From Zoogloeaceae bacterium G21618-S1 (GTDB lineage: Bacteria > Pseudomonadota > Gammaproteobacteria > Burkholderiales > Rhodocyclaceae): a stretch of DNA of 64,000 nucleotides. Positions within the stretch are counted from its first letter, which is position 1. Every line of letters begins with the position of its first letter. The position numbers and the translations under genes are program-made. The stretch lies in NCBI GenBank assembly GCA_027214125.1, contig JAPWHF010000004.1, positions 97,767 to 161,766 of the forward strand, read 5' to 3'. Below, piece after piece: positions 59,035 to 64,000 of the stretch. The notes beneath the pieces are model-generated. The model saw only the letters and a program-made list of their open reading frames with translations. It was not told the origin of the DNA and did no database searches.

Positions 59035-60747
59035 ATGAGCACGCGCCTTGAAGTGCGCTTCGGCGGCCACTCGATCGAAGGGGTCAAACCCGTCAATCAG
59101 GACGCCTTCGCGGCGCACCTGCCGGACGGCTCCGAGCGCGACCTGAAAGGCGCGGCGGCGGTCATGTGCGACGGGGTCAGCAGTGCGGCCGATTCCGAGA
59201 TTGCCAGCCAGATGGCGGTCACCGGCTTCATCAACGACTACTTCTCCACGCCACCCACCTGGAGCGTGCGCAAGGCCGCCAGCCAGGTGCTCAACGGCCT
59301 CAATCAATGGGTGTATCGTCAGAACGCTGCCCGCCACGGCAGCCGCGACAGCCTGCTCACCACGTTCTCCGCCGCCGTCATCAAGTCCAACACCCTGCAT
59401 GTGTTTCACGCTGGCGACAGCCGTGTCTGGCAAGTGCGCGGCAAGGCGCTGGAGCAGCTCACCCGCGACCATGTGATGACCGAAGGCGGGCGCGAATTCC
59501 TAGCCCGGGCGCTTGGCGCCGACACCCGGCTGGAGGTCGACTACCTGACCCGCGAGCTGCTCGAAGGCGACCGGGTACTGCTCACCACCGATGGTGTGCA
59601 CGGCGTGCTGCCGACAGCCCGCATCCGCGACATCGTCACGGCTGCCGGCGCCGACCTCGAAACCCTCGCCCGCCAACTGGTCGATGAAGCCCTCGCCGCC
59701 GGCTCGGACGACAACCTGTCCGCACTGCTCGTCGCCGTCGACACCCTGCCGTTGGAAACTCTGGAAGAAACCCACCGTCGCCTCACCCAGCGACCGATCC
59801 CGCCGGTGCTCGTCGCCGGCAACAAGATCGACGGCTACGAGGTGCTGGACGTGATCTTCTCCGGCACGCGCAGCCATATGTACCTGGTCAAGGACATCGA
59901 CAGCGGCCAGCGCTACGTGCTCAAGGCACCGTCCGAGAATTTCGCCGAAGACGCGATCTACCTCGACGGCTTCATCCGCGAAGAGTGGGTCGGCCAGCGC
60001 ATCGACCACCCCAACGTGATGAAAACCTACCCGGGCCGGCCGGACAAGCAGTTCATGACCTACCTGGGCGAACACATCGAGGGCATGAACCTGCGCGAGT
60101 GGATGCAGGACAACCCCACCCCACCACTGGACGCGGTGCGCGACATCATCCGCCAGACCATTGCCGGCCTGCGCGCCTTTCAGCGCGCCGACATGGTGCA
60201 TCAGGATCTGAAGCCTGAAAACATCATGATCAACCGCGATGGCCGGGTGAAGATTCTCGACTTCGGCACGGTGATGATCGCCGGCACCGACGAGATTGCC
60301 TCGCCGCTCGACAAGTCGGTGCCGCAAGGCAGCGTCAATTATGTCGCGCCGGAATACCTGATGGGCGAGCGCGGCAGCTTCCGCTCCGACCTGTTTTCAC
60401 TGGCTGTGATCGCCTATGAAATGATCACCGGCACGCTGCCCTTCGACGAGCCGGCGGTCAAACGGGTGAGCCTCAAGTCCTACACCGAGCTCGACTACAT
60501 CCCCGCCCGCTACCGCCGCCACGACCTGCCGCTATGGATCGAAGGCTGCTTGAAAAAAGCGCTGCAACCCAACCCGGCCGACCGCTACCATGCCTTCTCG
60601 GAGTTTCTGCAGGACTTCACGGTACCCAATCCCGCGCTGGTCGAGAACATCCGCCGCCAGCCGCTGATCCAGAAAAACCCGATCGCCGTGTGGCAGGTGC
60701 TCTGCGTGATTCTTTTTCTACTCAATCTCTGGCAACTGGCGCGCTGA
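59035..60747 (+). CDS. PP2C-type phosphatase/serine-threonine kinase fusion
   Basis: A 570-residue membrane-anchored signalling protein combining opposing activities. The N-terminal PP2C phosphatase (about 8-240) has metal-binding aspartates Asp23 (NQDAF) and Asp46 (CDGVSSA) and a late SDDN. The kinase domain (about 275-535) has Lys297 (VLKAP), HQDLKPEN (Asp391), DFG at 409-411 and APEY. The glycine-rich loop is atypical (FSGTRSHMYLV). One C-terminal helix (VLCVILFLLNLW) anchors it in the membrane. In Pseudomonas aeruginosa a Ser/Thr kinase gene lies within the nas/nir cluster, which supports a role in nitrate-assimilation control. Targets are unknown. Confidence 0.92.
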   Translation: MSTRLEVRFGGHSIEGVKPVNQDAFAAHLPDGSERDLKGAAAVMCDGVSSAADSEIASQMAVTGFINDYFSTPPTWSVRKAASQVLNGLNQWVYRQNAARHGSRDSLLTTFSAAVIKSNTLHVFHAGDSRVWQVRGKALEQLTRDHVMTEGGREFLARALGADTRLEVDYLTRELLEGDRVLLTTDGVHGVLPTARIRDIVTAAGADLETLARQLVDEALAAGSDDNLSALLVAVDTLPLETLEETHRRLTQRPIPPVLVAGNKIDGYEVLDVIFSGTRSHMYLVKDIDSGQRYVLKAPSENFAEDAIYLDGFIREEWVGQRIDHPNVMKTYPGRPDKQFMTYLGEHIEGMNLREWMQDNPTPPLDAVRDIIRQTIAGLRAFQRADMVHQDLKPENIMINRDGRVKILDFGTVMIAGTDEIASPLDKSVPQGSVNYVAPEYLMGERGSFRSDLFSLAVIAYEMITGTLPFDEPAVKRVSLKSYTELDYIPARYRRHDLPLWIEGCLKKALQPNPADRYHAFSEFLQDFTVPNPALVENIRRQPLIQKNPIAVWQVLCVILFLLNLWQLAR

Positions 60748-60829
60748 CGCGCCCTTTCGGCGCGCGCATCCATTGGCCATACTGAGAGCGGTGGCTGGCC
60801 GCTCGGCTGGCCTTGTCTGGAGAATCATC

Positions 60830-61114
60830 ATGCCCCGAATGCCCCGCCTGCTTGCAGCCCTCGCTCTCGGTCTGCTCTGCCAGAGCGCGCTCGCCGCCTC
60901 GCCAAAGCCGCCAAGTGCCAGCACGACACCCGCCGAAACCGCCGCGCCAAACAGCAAATACGTCGAGCCCTGCGCGTGCTCGGGCGGTCAGAGCCTGGTG
61001 ATGACGCAGGTGCTGGTCTTCAATTGTGAATGTGGCGCCATGAAGTGCGTGGTGACCGCCGTGGCCGCCAACAACGCAAAAGACAGCCCGGCGCCGAACC
61101 TGGTGTGCCGCTGA
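60830..61114 (+). CDS. Small exported cysteine-rich hypothetical protein
   Basis: A 94-residue protein with a signal peptide (LLAALALGLLCQSALAA) and a short mature part holding five cysteines (CACSGG, CECGAMKC) plus one at the end (LVCR). The CAC/CEC pattern could bind metal or form disulfides. GGAG lies about seven bases before the ATG at 60830. The stop abuts the stop of the convergent PilZ gene. No family was recognised. Confidence 0.75.
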   Translation: MPRMPRLLAALALGLLCQSALAASPKPPSASTTPAETAAPNSKYVEPCACSGGQSLVMTQVLVFNCECGAMKCVVTAVAANNAKDSPAPNLVCR

Positions 61115-61417
61115 CTACTTGAGCACCTGGACGATCTGCGCGCCAAGCACGTATTTGCCCGACTCGGCCTTGTGGCAGCGCTTGACCTCGACCCGCACAT
61201 GTAGCGGCGGGCGCTCCAGACCGCCTTCGGGCTGACGCACCAGCACGTCAAGCATTTCGGACAGACTCGGCACGTAATCGCTCTCCAGCGTCATGCCACC
61301 GGGGCTCAGTTCAATACAGTGCGCGGGCACGGCAGGCGCTTGACCGGCGGGCTTGATCAAGGCATTGCAGCCCAGGGGGATTCGCCGGGTCGTACGTCGG
61401 TCGTCGTATGGATTCAT
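61115..61417 (-). CDS. PilZ domain c-di-GMP receptor protein
   Basis: A 100-residue single-domain PilZ protein. The ligand-binding arginines are in DRRTTRR near residue 6 and the second motif is ELSPGG near 36, where the usual Asp/Asn is Glu. It would sense c-di-GMP made or removed by the GGDEF-EAL and HD-GYP proteins in this window. Output is by partner contact, with no attached domain. It is preceded by 182 bases with no other gene. Confidence 0.85.
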   Translation of the reverse strand: MNPYDDRRTTRRIPLGCNALIKPAGQAPAVPAHCIELSPGGMTLESDYVPSLSEMLDVLVRQPEGGLERPPLHVRVEVKRCHKAESGKYVLGAQIVQVLK

Positions 61418-61599
61418 GGCTGATCGCTATTGCCGATAGGTCAAAAAGGTTGCGGCGCACAGGCGCCACATCGAAACACGAACGAAAGTCTGAGCAGACG
61501 CCGCCCAATCCTGACAGATAACGGCGCACCGCCGGCAAACCGTAGGGCTTTTTTAACCCGGCCAATCACTACCCAAATCGTCGGCTCGGTCGCGGTCGA

Positions 61600-63147
61600 T
61601 CATTCCGGGTGCGGCGCGCAGTCGATCATGAGCGCCGACATGTCATCGTGAGCCGACGCGCCGGCCAGGTGTTCGGCCAGCGCAATGCGCAGTTCGTCAA
61701 TGCGCGTGTCCTTGGCGTGTGACATCAACACCGCTTCCAGACGCAAGAGCCCAAAGCCCTCCGCCTTGTCGTTGGTGGCCTCGATCACACCGTCGGAATA
61801 CATCACCAACTGGTCACCCGGCAGGGTGTGGCTGCGGGCAACCTGGCAGCCTTCGGCCTCCGTTTCAACCACGCCGAGCGGCAAGTGCCTGGACGCAAAA
61901 CGCTCGCGCACTCGCCCATCTGCGCCGACCAGCACCATTTCCGGCACGCCGCCCACCCACACCTCGACATCGTCACCTTGACGGTTCAGACAGGCCAGCG
62001 CGGCCCCCACGAAGCGCCCGATCGGCAAGGAGCGGTGCAAGACCGCATTCAGTTCGCCCACCAGCTGTGCCAGGGGCACGTCGCGTGCGACCAAAGCGTA
62101 GAACACCGGCAGCACGGGCTGAACACTGATGGCTGCCGACAGGCCGTGCCCGGTCGCATCCGCCAGCATGGCGTAGAGCCTGCCGCCCGGTGAGCTGGCG
62201 GCTACCACCAGATCGCCCGAAAACCGGCGTGCCGGCATCACCGTGAAATGTACCCGCGCATCTCGCAGCCCGGCCGAGTCGACCTGGCTGGCCATGATCT
62301 GGCGTGCCAGTTCCTGCTCGCGTTGCTGCTCGTCGTGATAGCGCTGGAGGCGCGCGGCGTTTTCGGCCAGGGCGGCATGTTGAATGAGGCGCTCGCTGAT
62401 GTCGCGCATCACGCCGATATACAGGCGGTGATCATCGATCTGCAGCTCGGTCACCCCGACCTCAAGCGGAAACACCTCACCATCGGCTCGCTCGCCGTCG
62501 AGTTCGCGGACGGAGCCAATCAAACCCGCCGTCCCGCCGGACAGATAATTTGCCAACTGCCGGTCGCTGTGTCGGCCACCGGGCGGCGCCGCCAACACGC
62601 TGACGCTCCTGCCAACCAGCGCATGGTCCTCGTAGCCGAACATCTTGCACGCCGCCGGGTTGGCCGACTGGATCACACCTGTCTCATCGATGGTGATGAT
62701 GCCGTCAATGACAGCATTCGAAATGGCATGCATCCGGTCGAGCAATTCGCGCTGTCGACGCTCCATCTCGAGCAGTCGCTGGATGGTGCGCATCTTGGCC
62801 GCGAATACCGCGAAAGATACAGGCTTGACGAGGTAGTCGTCCGCCCCCGCATCCAGGCCCGCGACGATGTCTGCGTCGGTGTTGAGCGCCGACATGATGA
62901 CGATGGGCGTCCAGATACGCCCCTGCCGCTCGCGCACCAGCCGGGTGGCCTCGAAGCCATCCATACGCGGCATCATCAGATCCATCAGGATCATGTCGGG
63001 CCGGCGCTGTTCAAAGCGTTCCAGCGCATCGACACCGTCAACAGCAAACACGGCCTCATGCCCCAGCTTGGCAAGAAAGGCCGCCATCAGGTTGCGGTTG
63101 GCGGAGGTATCGTCCACCACCAGAACGGTCAGCGCTGCACTCGACAT
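61600..63147 (-). CDS. Response regulator with PAS and SpoIIE-type PP2C phosphatase
   Basis: A 515-residue RsbU-like protein. The receiver has phospho-acceptor Asp56 (MILMDLMMP). A coiled segment, a PAS domain (about 145-265), another short coil and a PPM/SpoIIE phosphatase (about 300-510; SGDLVVAA, DATGHGLSAA, MYSDGVIEA, HDDMSALMI) follow. Such phosphatases dephosphorylate an anti-sigma-antagonist in partner-switching pathways. The next gene on the same strand encodes a receiver fused to a HATPase of the kind that phosphorylates such antagonists, so these could oppose each other. The antagonist gene is not visible. Confidence 0.9.
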   Translation of the reverse strand: MSSAALTVLVVDDTSANRNLMAAFLAKLGHEAVFAVDGVDALERFEQRRPDMILMDLMMPRMDGFEATRLVRERQGRIWTPIVIMSALNTDADIVAGLDAGADDYLVKPVSFAVFAAKMRTIQRLLEMERRQRELLDRMHAISNAVIDGIITIDETGVIQSANPAACKMFGYEDHALVGRSVSVLAAPPGGRHSDRQLANYLSGGTAGLIGSVRELDGERADGEVFPLEVGVTELQIDDHRLYIGVMRDISERLIQHAALAENAARLQRYHDEQQREQELARQIMASQVDSAGLRDARVHFTVMPARRFSGDLVVAASSPGGRLYAMLADATGHGLSAAISVQPVLPVFYALVARDVPLAQLVGELNAVLHRSLPIGRFVGAALACLNRQGDDVEVWVGGVPEMVLVGADGRVRERFASRHLPLGVVETEAEGCQVARSHTLPGDQLVMYSDGVIEATNDKAEGFGLLRLEAVLMSHAKDTRIDELRIALAEHLAGASAHDDMSALMIDCAPHPE

Positions 63148-63300
63148 CGTATCGCTCGTAATTCTGCCGACGCGCGCGATGCCACGGAAATGACCTCCGT
63201 TGCCACGTGACCGGCTATGTCTTTTTACCTAGTGTGCCCGAATTCTCAATCGAGCAAGACCTCAAATACCACGTTTAATGACGTGATACACAAAGACACA

Positions 63301-63909
63301 TTAATGCCGTCGCTTGCGCACTGTGGCCCGTACGCAGTTCCCGTTGCCGAGATATTCCAGGTCGTCGAAGGCCAACTGGCGGGCCAGCGCGATGCCCCGA
63401 CCATTGGGTGCAAAGGCGCGCTCCGGCGCCAATTCGAGAAAATCCTGCCAGACAAAACCGTCGCCCTCGTCTTCGATCGAAAACACCCAGGCCTGCGGAT
63501 CGGAGGCCACGGTGAGCCGCACATACTTGCTCTGATTCTCGGGCAATGCCAGACGACGTTGCACTTCGGCCTCCCACTCGCCAGCTTCGCGCAGGCGGGA
63601 TTTTTCGATGAAGCAGATGTCGAGATTGCCGTGCTCCACGCCATTGACCAGCAATTCAGACAAGCCCAGCACCACCACATCCGGCTCATCGCAAATCGAG
63701 GCGGCGAGCGCGGCCAGGCCATGGGCCTCTTCCATGGTGCGAAACACGAAGACGCCGTGCTGCAGCGTTTGCAGGGCATGGCGCTGCGCGGCCAGCCGTT
63801 CGGCCAGGGCGCGGCGCTGATGCAGGTCGTCGAGTGCCGCGCGCACGATACTCTGCAGGCTTTCAGGCTCGAAGGGCTTGGTGAGGTAGTAGTAGGCCCC
63901 CGGGGGCGC
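63301..63909 (-). CDS. Response regulator with RsbW-like HATPase, truncated at its N-terminus by poor sequence
   Basis: The visible part reads through 63909 and includes the end of a receiver (GAYYYLTKPFEPESL), a coiled linker and a HATPase_c domain with N-box (GLSELLVNGVEHGN), G1 (IEDEGDGFVW) and G2 (NGRGIALARQ). The layout resembles RsbW/SpoIIAB-type anti-sigma kinases fused to a receiver. The N-terminal part, including the phospho-acceptor, is missing because the sequence beyond 63909 is homopolymeric. It lies on the same strand as the SpoIIE-type gene, with 153 bases between them. Confidence 0.8.
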   Translation of the reverse strand, partial: APPGAYYYLTKPFEPESLQSIVRAALDDLHQRRALAERLAAQRHALQTLQHGVFVFRTMEEAHGLAALAASICDEPDVVVLGLSELLVNGVEHGNLDICFIEKSRLREAGEWEAEVQRRLALPENQSKYVRLTVASDPQAWVFSIEDEGDGFVWQDFLELAPERAFAPNGRGIALARQLAFDDLEYLGNGNCVRATVRKRRH

Positions 63910-64000
63910 CCCCCCCCCCCCCCCCCCCCCGCGGCGGACCCCCCGCGGGGGACAAATAAGAAGATAAAGAAAACCCCCCCCCCGCCCGCAAGAAAAAAAA
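63909..64000. other. Low-complexity end, probable sequencing or assembly artefact
   Basis: A run of 22 Cs (63909-63930) is followed by alternating C-rich and A-rich blocks ending in eight As. It breaks the receiver reading frame of the adjacent gene. It has no counterpart in the composition of the rest of the window and is best treated as a low-quality contig end. Confidence 0.85.

Overview
The window is a high-GC proteobacterial chromosome segment. Its gene content points to a betaproteobacterium of the Rhodocyclales/Zoogloeaceae type (Azoarcus, Thauera, Denitromonas and relatives): GTP-dependent PEP carboxykinase, a pilS-pilR-ampD run, NtrC/sigma-54 nitrate assimilation, and many c-di-GMP and two-component proteins. 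No rRNA, tRNA, CRISPR array, phage or transposase gene was seen. The species assignment is inference from gene content. The last ~90 bases (63909-64000) are homopolymer-rich and look like a low-quality contig end.

Layout. 1-7.1 kb: patatin-like lipase, NADP-malic enzyme (maeB), divergent PEP carboxykinase (pckG) and a PLP aminotransferase, with two strong terminators. 7.1-13.8 kb (mostly minus): lytic transglycosylase behind a long structured leader, a BON-LysM protein, ampD, pilR, pilS, a PP0621-type zinc-ribbon-like protein and a methionine aminotransferase. 13.9-19.8 kb (plus): mtnA, a FucA-like class II aldolase, a DUF59 Fe-S assembly factor and a membrane protein, all overlapping, then a CHASE-like/PAS/GGDEF/EAL protein. 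19.9-20.5 kb and 38.35-38.89 kb: two inverted copies of a long non-coding palindromic repeat. Between them lie a reductase/lipoprotein operon, a CobW GTPase, ybiB, nasA, a CPA2 antiporter, a four-gene signalling operon (HD-GYP, receiver, HDOD, histidine kinase), azlCD with an unknown partner, and chaA. 39-44.7 kb (minus): a six-gene metal/RND efflux operon. 44.8-47.4 kb: hyi, nhaR and divergent yccA. 47.6-51.7 kb: a coupled TonB receptor, Cys-containing beta-propeller and thioredoxin trio. 51.7-54.1 kb: AraC regulator, EamA exporter, dsbB. 54.2-60.7 kb: nirB, a possible 19-residue micro-ORF, nirD, narK and a phosphatase/kinase fusion. 60.8-63.9 kb: a small secreted protein, a PilZ protein, and two response regulators carrying a SpoIIE-type phosphatase and a HATPase (the second cut off at the end).

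How the genes work together. Nitrate assimilation is split over two loci 29 kb apart (nasA; nirBD-narK). Both start with a sigma-54 -24/-12 element and an NtrC-like dyad about 100 bp upstream, so they should respond together to nitrogen limitation. maeB and pckG, divergent from a shared 390-base region, control the C4/C3 node. The mtnA-aldolase pair suggests the DHAP shunt for 5'-methylthioadenosine by-products rather than the full methionine salvage pathway. The window has one full GGDEF-EAL protein, one HD-GYP protein and one PilZ receptor, so c-di-GMP signalling is well represented.
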